NCBI GenBank assembly: GCA_963971535.1
Contig: OZ020589.1
Location: 53,027,509-53,091,508, forward strand
Direction of reading: 5' to 3'
Origin: Notolepis coatsorum
Lineage: Eukaryota > Chordata > Actinopteri > Aulopiformes > Paralepididae
DNA: 64,000 bases
Each line of letters begins with the position of its first letter. Position 1 is the stretch's first letter. Of this stretch, positions 31,015 to 42,651 are shown one piece after another. The notes beneath the pieces are model-generated. The model saw only the letters and a program-made list of their open reading frames with translations, did no database searches and was not told the DNA's origin. The translations under genes were made by a program, and so were the position numbers.

Positions 31015-32215
31015 GCCAAAAAAATTCAAGAAAATGATATGAAAAAATATGATTGACCCAACATTAGATTACATGACTGTTACTGTAACTGAAAAGCGTA
31101 ATTTGAAAATCAACTATGCATGTCCATTAAGGCACATTTTGGTTTAAGCCGGTGTGTTTAACTCAGTCTTGACAGTTACTATAACTACATTAATGAAAGA
31201 ACTAGCTAGTTACTTAGGGGAGCTAGTGTGTGAATTCAGTAGTGGTTAACATGCCATACAAAGTGAGTTTTAGCCAGCAGTTTGCTGTTTCTATTATAAC
31301 CCAGTGGTAACTTTCTGTTGAGAATAATTGTCCAGGCGGTCTATAAAAAGAAGTCGAACTGCCTCATTCTTCACTGATCGCCACAGTATGTTTTCAGCAA
31401 TGGGATTGGGAATGAGTATTTTAAACATTATGGTTTCATCATTGGCAACAATTTATTTGGTCTTTTACTTTAAAATACAGTTAAACTAACTTACTCTAAC
31501 CTAAATGATACATTGAAAAATAGGGACAGTGCAGATCGAGAAACATCAACATGTTCACTAGATATTAGCCCATCGGTCCCTTGCAAAAGAAATTATTTGC
31601 TAATGGCCATATAATGTGTTTTGAATATAAGCAGGGTTTAACTATTTGGCAACACCCCTAGACTGTCGTCATCATGGCACCCACTTTGGGAAAGCCTGCC
31701 CTAGTAAGCTGCATCACATTTTATCCACTAACAGAGCACTCATTAAGACACGTTATTTTTTATTTTCTTGCTATGTTTTCCCATGTGAAGGGCAGCCGAT
31801 AGGGCACGTCCTCTCATTTTCGCCACTCAATAGGGCACTTTAGCGTGACGTTTTTCAACTCTGGGGGCACATGGTCAAGTTTAGACCATTGGAAGGGCAC
31901 CAATAGAGCACACCCTATCGCTTTTCAACCCGTGGGGGCACCAGTGTACCTTGGTGTTCCAGCCAGCAGACCCAGACAGTGCTACACTCACACAGAGGAT
32001 ATTTTTAAATCAGTGCCATCTCATTTATGGAGTAACCAGTAACCATGACACCCAGTAACCATGACAACCAGTAACCCTCACACCCAATAACCATGACAAC
32101 CAGTAACCATGACATCCAGTAACCATCACAACCAGTTAGGGTGACATTGCAGACGTAAGCTTATTTTCCAGACATATGCAGACTCCCTTGTACTACAAGA
32201 TATGTGAAGGCCACC
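31015..32215. other. Unassigned stretch with a 16-bp repeat
   Basis: At 32037-32135 the unit CCAGTAACCATGACAA is repeated about six times. Nothing else was recognised; frames are short and without motifs. Confidence 0.5.
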
Positions 32216-33329
32216 TGTAGCGGTGTCCACTTATAGGGCCTATAACATTTTTCCCGTTGGGCGCCAGACAGGGCCAAACCCTGCCAATGAAAATCAAATT
32301 ACCTTTTTAATGTGATTAATTAGGCCTATAGCGCCGGCATAAGACTGTACCACATAATAGGCAAATAATATAATAATTTAATTAATAGTAGGCCTAGACT
32401 ACTGGGCAAGCTAAATCCTAGGTTAGTTTGCTAAAGTATAACAATCAATTAGCTGTTCATAAATTCAAAGAAACACTCAAGAGTCATGCTCAATTCAGAG
32501 TCAAAATGTCCATGTATTGGATTCAAGTAAAAATCATAAGCAAACATTTCATAACACAAAACAATTCATTTTCAGACCAGCCTGTGATTAAACTCCCATA
32601 AACCAGTCCGGTCACTCAGTTCAGTTCAGTTAATTTCGTGAACATGTATATGCGTTTGCCAATAGTTCCGACTTTCAAGAGTTCGTGATGACCGCAACGC
32701 AACTGAGCGAATGAATTAAAAGATAGAAAGTCTCTAAAGAAAATATGTGTGTGTGTGTGTGTGTGTGGGATGCGAGCGCAGGGGGGAAGAGAGGGGCGTT
32801 TGGCTTGGGGCTGGAGAGTACAGGGAGAGAGAGAGGGGCGTTTGGCTTGGGGCTGGAGAGTACAGGGAGAGAGAGAGAGGCGTTTGGGCTTGGGCTATGT
32901 GTAGCCGCCGGTAGGAAGCTTGGAGAGGGGAATGCTGGAGTCGGAGACGCTTGCGTCACAGCCTCGGAACAGGTGCAAACAAACACAGTGCAGCGTGTAG
33001 CCTACCGCACCGAAGTTCGCGTTGGGTGAAGAAGATGCTCAGGTAGACGTCCGGACTATCCACGTGGGTCATCCCGTGCCAGGTAAGGTTTACTTGCGCG
33101 TTTTCAACCTTATCTAAATACGGTTCACTTCTTACTGTTCTGTATATCGGCTGCACGTCTTCCTTCAGTGGAACAACATCCAACTCGCCGCTCTCACTTC
33201 CGCCTCATGACTCCCCTCACGTCGCACGTCTCACCTCCGCTATCAGAGCCCATATGAGCGCATCCTTAATTGCCAGCCATAAAGGGACAGGCGCACTTTT
33301 ACCAGGCAGGTTAAAGCCGGTCTGTTACA
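32216..33329 (-). repeat. 3' LTR of element X
   Basis: 1114 bp, plus-strand ends TGTAGCGG and CTGTTACA. It contains a GT run (32745-32767), and two copies of GGGCGTTTGGCTTGGGGCTG. It matches 40739-41686 with scattered substitutions. A second primer-site-like TGGCGCCCAACGGG lies inside it at 32257-32270 (minus strand). Confidence 0.85.
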
Positions 33330-33345
33330 CTCTCCCCCCATTGTG
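33330..33345 (-). promoter_or_regulatory. Polypurine tract of element X
   Basis: Minus strand CACAATGGGGGGAGAG immediately before TGTAACAG of the 3' LTR; it fixes the orientation of X. Confidence 0.8.
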
Positions 33346-33373
33346 AAAAAACACCTTTGGTGGTGAACATCAG

Positions 33374-33831
33374 TTACTCAAAACATAGGAACTTTGAGCT
33401 ATCTTCATTTAGTATCTCCAGGACTTCCTTCTTTTCCTGTTCGTCCAAATCCTCTGCTGTAGGGTAGAAAGGTTTGAGGTTACAGACATGTACTGTCCTC
33501 ACATCTCCACCAGTGTCCTCTCGCACAACGTGGTAGTTGACGGGACCAGTTTGTGTTACTACGTGATAGGGTCCTTTCCACTTGCTGGCCAGCTTGGCAG
33601 TAAAGTTCTTGGCTGCACTGGACTGTGGAAAGTTCCTTACCCACACCCTTTCTTGGAACTTGAAACTGACATCCCTCCTGTTCTTGTTGCAATTCCGTAG
33701 CTGTCTCACACAAGCCTTCTTGCTACTTTCCTCGGCTTTGGCGTGGAGAGTCTTCAGCTGATGAACCACATCATATGCTTGAGCATCAGGAGGAAGAGTC
33801 TTGCCTCTTTTTGTGAAATAGTCCACTAGGA
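33374..33831 (-). pseudogene. Element X integrase C-terminal region
   Basis: The frame reads VDYFTKRGKTLPPDAQAYDV, then VRQLRNCNKNRRDVSFKF, WVRNFP, and KWKGPYHVVTQTGPVNYHVV, the GPY/F-type module that follows the integrase core in Ty3/gypsy elements. VDYFTK should begin the catalytic core but jumps at once to the C-terminal part, so the DDE core (about 150 residues) is deleted. The frame joins the upstream fragment across the hAT MITE at 33832-34736, whose TSD duplicates the codons for LV. Confidence 0.75.
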
Positions 33832-34736
<905 letters not shown>

Positions 34737-34744
34737 CACTAGGA

Positions 34745-35266
34745 CAAGAAGATATTCATTCTGTTCTGGACTGCGTGGAAGGGGTCCCATTATATCCACT
34801 CCTAGCAACTCATTTGGTCCCCTTACGGAGTGTTGCTGAATCATTCCTGCAGGCTTCCTGTTGTCAGACTTCAGGCTCTGACACTTCACACAGCATTTAA
34901 CATGTGCCTTGACATCGGTCCACATTCCTGGCCAGAATGCCACTTCCTGAAGCCTCTTGTAGGTTTTGAAAATACCCCCATGTCCACATAGTGGGTTCTC
35001 ATGGTAAGCCTGGAGGACTTGCGGAATCAGGGTTGCTGGGACATAGACCCGATAATGAAACTGTCCATCTTGTCCTTGTGTTTTTCGGTACACCTTATCT
35101 TCCAGGATTGCGTAGTCATTTTCCACAGAACTTCCTTCCTCTGCCAGAGCCTTAAAGATGGTCTCAATCTTGGCATCTTTGTGTTGTTCCTCCCATACCT
35201 GTGCAAGGGATATCGGAAGTGTTCCAGAATCCTTCTTGCTGGAATACAGGGTGCATCCAGCACCTG
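34745..35266 (-). pseudogene. Element X integrase zinc-binding domain
   Basis: The frame encodes SLAQVWEEQHKDAKIETIF, VYRKTQGQDGQFHYRVYVPA, then LQAYHENPLCGHGGIFKTYK, FWPGMWTDVKAHVKCCVKCQ (H-H-C-C zinc domain) and LGVDIMGPLP. These normally lie between RNase H and the integrase core. The frame is open through the hAT boundary. Upstream of about 35266 the sequence changes to a GC-rich segment unrelated to pol. Confidence 0.8.
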
Positions 35267-35271
35267 TTGCA

Positions 35272-35385
35272 AGGATGAGGAGCTGCCCCCCCGGCCTCCA
35301 GCGGCGGCGGCGCCTCCATCTTTGGCGCGGCCAAGCCGGTGGACACGGCCTCCAAGGAGCGAGAGGAGGAGGAAGAGCACTTATC
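35272..35385 (+). other. Possible captured exon fragment resembling eIF4B
   Basis: The plus strand, antisense to X, reads AAPPASSGGGASIFG, then AAKPVDTASKEREEEEEH. The ASIFGxAKPVDTAxxERE core is the conserved block of translation initiation factor eIF4B as I recall it. The segment is far richer in GC than its flanks and occupies the place where RT and RNase H should be. The match is short and made from memory; a chance Gly/Glu-rich reading is possible but the KPVDTA core makes that unlikely. Confidence 0.5.
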
Positions 35386-35389
35386 AGGC

Positions 35390-36093
35390 CTAATTTCCTT
35401 GTGTAGTGTCGTTTCTCTTTCCCAGGGCCATTAGCACTACCTGGTTGAAATGGAAAGACTTCTGCAGGGTTAGACTTGAAACTATATTCTCCGTCAGCCA
35501 CGTTGATTTGCAGCCCACTGAGAGAAATGAAGTTCAACCCCAGGACAACTCCAAAAGCCAGGCCTCTCTGATCCAGCACGACCACCGGTAAGGTCGATTT
35601 CCAGCTTCCCCCAACCAAGTGGAACTTGTGCCTGTCCATTAGCGAGATACAAAGGTCCATTTTCCCAGGGAGTAAGCTCTTCTTTGGTTCTGTTGAGCTC
35701 CGCCCATAGATACTCATGGAGAAGGGTGTAACTTGCACCTGTATCCAAGACAGCCTTTCCCCGCCATGCTCCCAGAGTGATGGGTACCACCAATAGGGTA
35801 GGGGGGCCACAAGGAGAACTTTGTTTTGAAGTACTCTGAACCGGAGAGAGGTTCTCCACGGAAGGTTGTGCCGACTTGTCACGTCGTTTTGAGGTGACAG
35901 CTGTGGACACCAAGCTGTTACTTGGGTGTTGACCTTTCGGAGCAGAATATGTTTTTTGTTGTCAATTGAAGGGTTTGGGGTGGTCAGGAGGTTTATATTG
36001 GGGACAAAAGCCAGGAGGATGTTGTCCTTTACATCTCCAACACATCACAGGCGGTTTGCTTGGTGCAGGTGCAGCATCAGCGCCTTTAGACAT
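35390..36093 (-). pseudogene. Element X gag zinc knuckle and aspartic protease
   Basis: ATG 36093 starts a short Gag tail: MSKGADAAPAPSKPPVM, then CWRCKGQHPPGFC, a zinc-knuckle-like CX2CX3HX4C (one residue short of the usual CX2CX4HX4C). An in-frame TGA at 35962-35964 follows. The same frame continues into the protease: LLVVPITLGAWRGKAVLDTG and ASYTLLHEYLW, with the DTG catalytic triad. Near 35590 the frame shifts, after which GLAFGVVLGLNFISLSGLQI completes the protease. The matrix and capsid portions of Gag are absent. Confidence 0.72.
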
Positions 36094-36248
36094 TGTGAAA
36101 TCAGTGGGTGGAATGTGCTTTATGTAAGGTTAAAAACCTAAATCAATTATTTAGAGCAGCACACAGCACATTAATGAACCCACATAGCCGAGCAATGCTT
36201 CAAACCTTCACAATATCAATTTTTTTCACTTTTCAAAAAGTTGTCAAC

Positions 36249-36597
36249 TGCACATTTAACCAAAGTAGCGTAATGCACCTTTAAACAAAATAGCATAATG
36301 CACCTTTAAAGAAAATAGTGCCATGCACCTTTAAACAAAATAGCGTAATGCACCTTTAAAGAAGATAGTGCCATGCACCTTTAAACAAAATAGCGTAATG
36401 CACCTTTAAAGAAAATAGTGCCATGCACCTTTAAACAAAATAGCATAATGCACCTTTAAAGAAGATAGTGGCATGCACCTTTAAACAAAATAGCGTAATG
36501 CACCTTTAAAGAAAATAGTGCCATGCACCTTTAAACAAAATAGCATAATGCACCTTTAAAGAAGATAGTGCCATGCACCTTTAAACAAAATAACAAA
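36249..36597. repeat. 25-bp repeat in alternating dimers, leader of element X
   Basis: About 14 monomers of 25 bp sharing TGCACCTTTAAA. Two types alternate (AAAATAGCGTAA... and AAAATAGTGCCA...), giving a 50-bp higher-order unit. It lies between the primer-binding site and the Gag tail of X. Confidence 0.9.
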
Positions 36598-36658
36598 GTA
36601 ACATATATATATATTTTTTTTTTAATGTGACAGTACCTTTAAACCTTGGTTCAGCTAG

Positions 36659-36676
36659 GCCCCACGTTGGGCGCCA
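36659..36676 (-). promoter_or_regulatory. Primer-binding site of element X (tRNA-Lys type)
   Basis: Minus strand TGGCGCCCAACGTGGGGC, five bases after the 5' LTR end. It matches the Lys-1,2 primer site known from several retroviruses. Confidence 0.8.
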
Positions 36677-36681
36677 TTTTA

Positions 36682-36700
36682 TGTAGCGGTGTCCACTTAT
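36682..36700 (-). repeat. 5' LTR of element X, distal 19 bp
   Basis: TGTAGCGGTGTCCACTTAT, equal to 32216-32234; element Y is inserted after CTTAT, and the LTR resumes at 40739 with the duplicated CTTAT. Confidence 0.9.
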
Positions 36701-37669
36701 TGTTATGGTTTGACACCGACCCCAAACGCAAACGGCACAGAGAGAGTTGTTTCAGAGTTAGCCAAAATCAAGGGCGTGTTTATTTACTGAGTAACAAGAA
36801 AGAATTAGGTGGTGAACAGAACAAACTGGGAAACAGGCATGTGAGGAAAGTTTGCTGCTCTGCAGCTTCTCCCAGAAGGTGACGTTGTGGAATTTGTCCG
36901 TGACGTCTGAGCCGCTCTGCAGATCCTCCCAGCATATACTCCGGATGGAGGCGGAGAGGGAGAGAGAGAGTCAGAGTTAGCTCAGCGCACAATTGAAAAC
37001 TGACAGGTGACTGGTGAGGTGAATTGTCCAAACAAATAATCCAAGTGACAGATCTTCGGTGTGAAACACACAGTGAGCAGTGTCCAGAGTGAAAACAATT
37101 AGGTAATCCAAACGTGTAAATCCAACAGACAAAAAGGTGAGAACAGTCTGAACAAAAACAGGATCTCTTCAGTGCTTTACAAACACACAAAAAACGATAG
37201 ATCCAAAAGACTGTTTACAAAAACTCACCAGAGCGCAGCGCGTAAAGCGGGCAGATCAAACGAGGCGACCGCTTCGTAACGGGGAAGCAGGTTCTCCAAA
37301 CGGAATATTTCTCGAGAGTCCTGGGAGGCAACAGAACAGGGAAAGCAGCGACGGGAAGGAACAGGCAAATGCAGGGAATGTTTCAGAACGATCCAACATC
37401 GATACTAGGGGAATCAGAGTCTATAAAGCCTCTTGGGGCGCTGATTAGAACACACATCAGGTGCGTGATGGTAATTGATACTTGACTTAGAAGTGTGTGT
37501 TCGGCACGGACCAATCAACACAGAATCCTCACAGTACCTTAAAGGAACGGAGCGAGGCAGGGAATGCAATAAATCAACAAAGTACCTTAAAGGAACGAGT
37601 GGGTGGGGAGCGGACCAATCATCACAGTACTTTAAGAAGCCCGTGGTGGGGAAAGAACCAAACCTCACA
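36701..37669 (-). repeat. 3' LTR of element Y
   Basis: Plus-strand ends TGTTATGG and CCTCACA. It is preceded on the minus strand by the purine tract GTGGAGGGGGGAGTAC (37670-37685). Confidence 0.9.
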
Positions 37670-38925
37670 GTACTCCCCCCTCCACGGGAGCCACCCGGCG
37701 ACCCACTCGGCCCTGGCCTGCCCGGACGGGACCGAAGGAAGCCGGCGATCAGGGGCACTGGAGAGGGGGACAAAGACAGAGGACCGGCGAGGGAGGCCGG
37801 AGACGGGGACTGGGGCCCGACAGCGGAGGCCGGGCACAGGGACAGAGGACCGGCGAGGGAGGCCGGAGACGGGGACTGGGACCCGACAGCGGAGGCCGGG
37901 CACGGGGACAGAGGACCGGCGAGGGAGGCTGGAGACGGGGACTGGGGCCCGACAGCGGAGGCCGGGCACGGGGACAGAGGACCGGCGAGGGAGGCCGGAG
38001 ACGGGGACTGGGACCCGGCGAGGGGGCTGGACGGCACCTGAAGACACTGGGCACGACAGGAGGAGCTCCACCCCTTGATGGTACCGGAGGACCAGGCGAT
38101 GTGGGGCTCGTGCAGCGCGAGCCAGGGCCTGCCCAGGACCACAGGGACAAGAGGAGAGCTGGTGACGAAAAACTGGAGTCTCTCAACGTGGTTACCAGCA
38201 ACGGTGAGAAGGACTGGACAGGTGCGTTGAGTGACGTCAGCCAGGCGCCGATGATCCAGCGTGAAGACCTCCAAGGGCCTCTCGAGGTCCTCAAGTGGAA
38301 TGTTGGCCCGGGTGGCAAACCCAACGTCCATGAAACTACCATCAGCACCAGAGTCCATGAGTGCACCCACCGTCGCCCGCTGGTCCGCCCAGGCTAGGGT
38401 GACGTCCGCCAGACGGTTAGGTGGTGCACGGGTGGGGGAACAGGAAAAACGGCTCACCAGGATCTCCCGGGGTCCCGGCGAGCCTGGTCTTCTTGGCCGG
38501 GTAGGGCAATTGGAGACACGGTGTCCATCCCGGCCACAGTAGAGGCAACGGCCGGACCTGAGCCTGGACTCCCGTTCGGCCGGGCTAAGGCGGTTGCGTC
38601 CCAGCTGCATGGGTTCCTCCTCGGTCACGGCTCGGGAGGGAACAAACCCACCAGTCACGGAGGGGGCAGGACGGTCAGCACTGTAGAGGCGGCCGCCGGG
38701 AAAGGGAGCCCCTGAGCGGAGGTCGATGGCACAGTCGTAAGGCCGGTGAGGCGGAAAAACCTGAGCCCTGGACTCACTGAAAACCTCCCCGAGGTCGTGG
38801 TACTCAGGGGGTACGTCTGGGGTACTGAAAACCTCCTCGAGGTCGTGGTCCTCGGGGGGTACGTCTGGGGTACTGAAGACCTCCTCGAGGTCGTGGTACT
38901 CGGGGGGTACGTCTGGGGGTCCCCG
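37414..38925 (-). pseudogene. Element Y downstream frame: RT-leader repeats, zinc knuckle, protease, Ser/Pro repeats
   Basis: Same frame as the Gag part but after a TGA. It begins with three copies of a [20 protein letters not shown] unit (two in element A), then [15 protein letters not shown], the knuckle [14 protein letters not shown], protease [10 protein letters not shown] and [13 protein letters not shown], and seven to eight 11-residue Ser/Pro units. The stop lies in the 3' LTR. Element A has CGA (Arg) where Y has TGA, so Y most likely acquired this stop by CpG decay rather than by design. Confidence 0.82.
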
Positions 38926-39714
38926 TCATGCTCGCTCACGCCTTCCCTCCCGGAGGCGTCCGTCGATGCGGATAGCGAGGCTGATCAGGCCCTCGAGAGA
39001 ATCGGGCTCCACTTGGGTCGCGAGCTGGTCCCTTACTGCGTCGTTGAGCCCCCTCAGGAAGGTGAGACGAAGCGCTTGTTCGTTCCAACCGCTCTCCGTT
39101 GGGGCCAGTCTGAACTCCAGCGCGTAGTCTCTGACACTGCCACTGTCCTGCCGGAAGGTGCCCAACCGAGCTCCTGGGTCCTGGCCACGGGCTGGGTGGT
39201 GAAAAACCCTGCGGAGCTCAGCCACGAAGGCTGGGTAGTAGAAACAGAGGTTTGCCCCCATTGCCCAGGAGGCAGTGACCCACTGGGCTGCCCGGCCTGA
39301 GAGCAAGTTAGTCATATAAGCCACTCGGGCTCCCCTTGAAGTGAAACGACTGGGTTGATGACGAAAAACCAACTCACACTGCATGATGAATGTGGCACAA
39401 TCCTCGAAGTTACCGTCGAACAACCGTGGTTCGGAGAGACGGGGCTCCCGAGGTGCGGGATCGGGAGGCGCGGGACCTGCCCGGGCTGCGGGTGATGCTC
39501 CGGCCGAGGCTCCTGAAGGAAGTGGGGTTACAAGCAAGGTGTTAATGGTTTCACTCAGCGCTTGTAAGTGGAGGAGAATACCAGACTGCTGGCTAGCCAG
39601 AGCCCCCAGGGACCCCTGAATAAGCAGGACCTGCTCTCGGAGTTCCTGTACAGCAGCCGCAGCCGCATCTAGCTGTAGGCTGTGTTCCTTGGTTGACTCT
39701 AGCTGGACTGCCAA
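38926..39714 (-). pseudogene. Element Y Gag
   Basis: 262 codons, ending at the TGA. An N-terminal helical part (LDAAAAAVQELREQVLLIQG) precedes the capsid-like region: RLFDGNFEDCATFIMQCELV, AAQWVTASW, VAELRRVFHHP and LTFLRGLNDAVRDQL. It aligns residue by residue with element A. The listed start is TTG; the leader ATG (39749-39747) is out of frame because Y has GAGAGTC where A and the inferred ancestor have GAGAGAGTC. This Gag class is related to mammalian PEG10/RTL genes. Confidence 0.8.
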
Positions 39715-39764
39715 TGCTGTGCTGACTCTCTGTGTCGGCTGGGGTCGTCATGGTTGGATCGTAA

Positions 39765-40738
39765 TGTTATGGTTTGACACCGACCCCAAACGCAAACGGC
39801 ACAGAGAGAGTTGTTTCAGAGTTAGCCAAAATCAAGGGCATGTTTATTTACTGAGTAACAAGAAAGAATTAGGTGGTGAACAGAACAAACTGGGAAACAG
39901 GCATGTGAGGAATGTTTGCTGCTCTGCAGCTTCTCCCAGAAGGTGACGTTGTGGAATTTGTCCGTGACGTCTGAGCCGCTCTGCAGATCCTCCCAGCATA
40001 TACTCCGGATGGAGGCGGAGAGGGAGAGAGAGAGTCCGAGTTAGCTCAGCGCACAATTGAAAACTGACAGGTGACTGGTGAGGTGAATTGTCCAAACAAA
40101 TAATCCAAGTGACAGATCTTCGGTGTGAAACACACAGTGAGCAGTGTCCAGAGTGAAAACAATTAGGTAATCAAAACGTGTAAATCCAACAGACAAAAAG
40201 GTGAGAACAGTCTGAACAAAAACAGGATCTCTTCAGTGCTTTACAAACACACAAAAAACTATAGATCCAAAAGACTGTTTACAAAAACTCACCAGAGCGC
40301 AGCGCGTAAAGCGGGCAGATCAAACGAGGCGACCGCTTCGTAACGGGGAAGCAGGTTCTCCAAACGGAATATTTCTCGAGAGTCCTGGGAGGCAACAGAA
40401 CAGGGAAAGCAGCGACGGGAAGGAACAGGCAAATGCAGGGAATGTTTCAGAACGATCCAACATCGATACTAGGGGAATCAGAGTCTATAAAGCCTCTTGG
40501 GGCGCTGATTAGAACACACATCAGGTGCGTGATGGTAATTGATACTTGACTTAGAAGTGTGTGTTCGGCACGGACCAATCAACACAGAATCCTCACAGTA
40601 CCTTAAAGGAACGGAGCGAGGCAGGGAATGCAATAAATCAACAAAGTACCTTAAAGGAACGGAGCGAGTGGGTGGGGAGCGGACCAATCATCACAGTACT
40701 TTAAGAAGCCCGTGGTGGGGAAAGAACCAAACCTCACA
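39765..40738 (-). repeat. 5' LTR of element Y
   Basis: 974 bp; followed on the minus strand by the leader TTACGATCCAACCATG, as in element A. Confidence 0.9.
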
Positions 40739-41686
40739 CTTATAGGGCCTATAACATTTTTCCCGTTGGGCGCCAGACAGGGCCAAACCCTGCCAATGAA
40801 AATCAAATTACCTTTTTAATGTGATTAATTAGGCCTATAGCGCCGGCATAAGACTGTACCACATAATAGGCAAATAATATAATAATTTAATTAATAGTAG
40901 GCCTAGACTACTGGGCAAGCTAAATCCTAGGTTCGTTTGCTAAAGTATAACAATCAATTAGCTGTTCATAAATTCAAAGAAACACTCAAGAGTCATGCTC
41001 AATTCAGAGTCAAAATGTCCATGTATTGGATTCAAGTCAAAATCATAAGCAAACATTTCATAACACGAAACAATTCATTTTCAGACCAGCCTGTGATTAA
41101 ACTCCCATAAACCAGTCTGGTCACTCAGTTCACTTCAGTTAATTTCGTGAACATGTATATGCGTTTGCCAATAGTTCCGACTTTCAAGAGTTCGTGATGA
41201 CCGCAACGCAACTGAGCGAATGAATTAAAAAATAGAAAGTCTCTAAAGAAAATATGTGTGTGTGTGTGTGTGTGTGGGATGCGAGCGCAGGGGGGAAGAG
41301 AGGGGCGTTTGGCTTGGGGCTGGAGAGTACAGGGAGAGAGAGAGGGGCGTTTGGCTTGGGGCTGGAGAGTACAGGGAGAGAGAGAGAGGCGTTTGGGCTT
41401 GGGCTATGTGTAGCCGTCGGTAGGAAGCTTGGAGAGGGGAATGCTGGAGTCGGAGACGCTTGCGTCACAGCCTCGGAACAGGTGCAAACAAACACAGTGC
41501 AGCGTGTAGCCTACCGCACCGAAGTTCGCGTTGGGTGAAGAAGATGCTCAGGTAGACGTCCGGACTATCCACGTGGGTCATCCCGTGCCAGGTAAGGTTT
41601 ACTTGCGCGTTTTCAACCTTATCTAAATACGGTTCACTTCTTACTGTTCTGTATATCGGCTGCACGTCTTCCTTCAGTGGAACAAC
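40739..41686 (-). repeat. 5' LTR of element X, main segment
   Basis: Matches 32230-33176 with about ten differences by eye. It is interrupted on the right by element Z after GGAACAAC. Confidence 0.88.
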
Positions 41687-42137
41687 CATAGATATATATA
41701 GAACACTAGATAGCTTGCCCGCGCTGCCGGCCAATGGAGAGCGACGTCACTGAACCGCCGCCATCTTGCTCCAGTTAGCCTTGAGTGAGAGTGAGTGAGC
41801 TGCACAGACAGAAATACTCATAACTCGCTGAAATATTGACGGATTTACAAACGGTTTGGTTTATTACAAGCATTATTAACGTGGCTATGATTCAAGCGGT
41901 TTGTAAAAAAAAACATCTTTAATTTTTTTTTATAAGTATGCAGTATCATAACTACATATTTGATGTTTATAGCAAACCAACCCGTTTGTAAATCCGTCAA
42001 TATTTCAGCGAGTTATGAGTATTTTTGTCTGTGCAGCTCACTCACTCTCACTCAAGGCTAACTGGAGCAAGATGGCGGCGGTTCAGTGACGCTGGTGACT
42101 CCGCCTTAAGCTATCTAGTGTTCTATAGATATCTATG
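41687..42137. mobile_element. Element Z: palindromic (fold-back) MITE
   Basis: TSD GGAACAAC at 41679-41686 and 42138-42145 points to hAT-type 8-bp target duplication. Termini CATAGATATATATAGAACAC and its near complement are followed by long complementary arms (for example GAAATATTGACGGATTTACA left, TGTAAATCCGTCAATATTTC right), leaving a short AT-rich centre. Non-coding. Confidence 0.85.
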
Positions 42138-42334
42138 GGAACAACATCCAACTCGCCGCTCTCACTTCCACGTCATGACTCCTCTCACTAGGGGCGGGGC
42201 TAAACATTTTTTAATTTTTTTTTACAATTAATCATTGTTACATGAAAATATGTTTGCACCAGATTTAGCAGAAGCTCATTTCCATCTGTAGTTTATCCAG
42301 CTGCTAACTGTATTTGAGTGAGTTAAGTCTTGGT

Positions 42335-42545
42335 GTTATGGTAGATTCAGACCTAAGCTTTAAATCACAATCAACAAGTTGACAAAAACATAATTATTCC
42401 ACCTTAGAAACATAGCTAAAGTACGGCCATTTATAAATCAAAAGGACGCTAAAAACCAGATCCATGCCTTTATCTCAAGCCAACTCAACTACTGTAATGC
42501 ACTCCTTACTGGCCTCCCGAAAAAATACAATGATAACTATTTTAT
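42335..42545 (+). pseudogene. LINE RT thumb fragment
   Basis: Broken frames read LGVMVDSDLSFKSQ, then HLRNIAKVRPF-like and the equivalent of HAFISSQLNYCNALLTGLPK. It belongs with the 3' end at 43140-43437, from which the TTAA MITE separates it. Confidence 0.6.
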
Positions 42546-42651
42546 TGCAATGCACTATTGCATTATTTTATTCTATTTTACTAACTATTTTATTGCACTG
42601 CACTATTTTACTTTGTATCAGTGATAATCAAACCGTAAACAAAGATGCATA

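Larger units (their letters stand above)
36701..40738 (-). mobile_element. Element Y: Sushi-type non-autonomous LTR retrotransposon
   Basis: LTRs at 36701-37669 (969 bp) and 39765-40738 (974 bp); TSD CTTAT (36696-36700 and 40739-40743). The LTRs differ by about six substitutions and one 5-bp gap by eye. The interior is collinear with element A (Gag, RT-leader repeat, knuckle, protease, Ser/Pro repeats) but lacks the integrase zinc module. It carries one in-frame stop and a 2-bp loss near the start. It sits inside the 5' LTR of X. Confidence 0.93.

Noticed and set aside
38655..38939. Thr/Ser-rich frame over the RT-leader repeat of element Y
   Set aside because: Wrong frame; the shared Gag/protease frame explains the sequence better.
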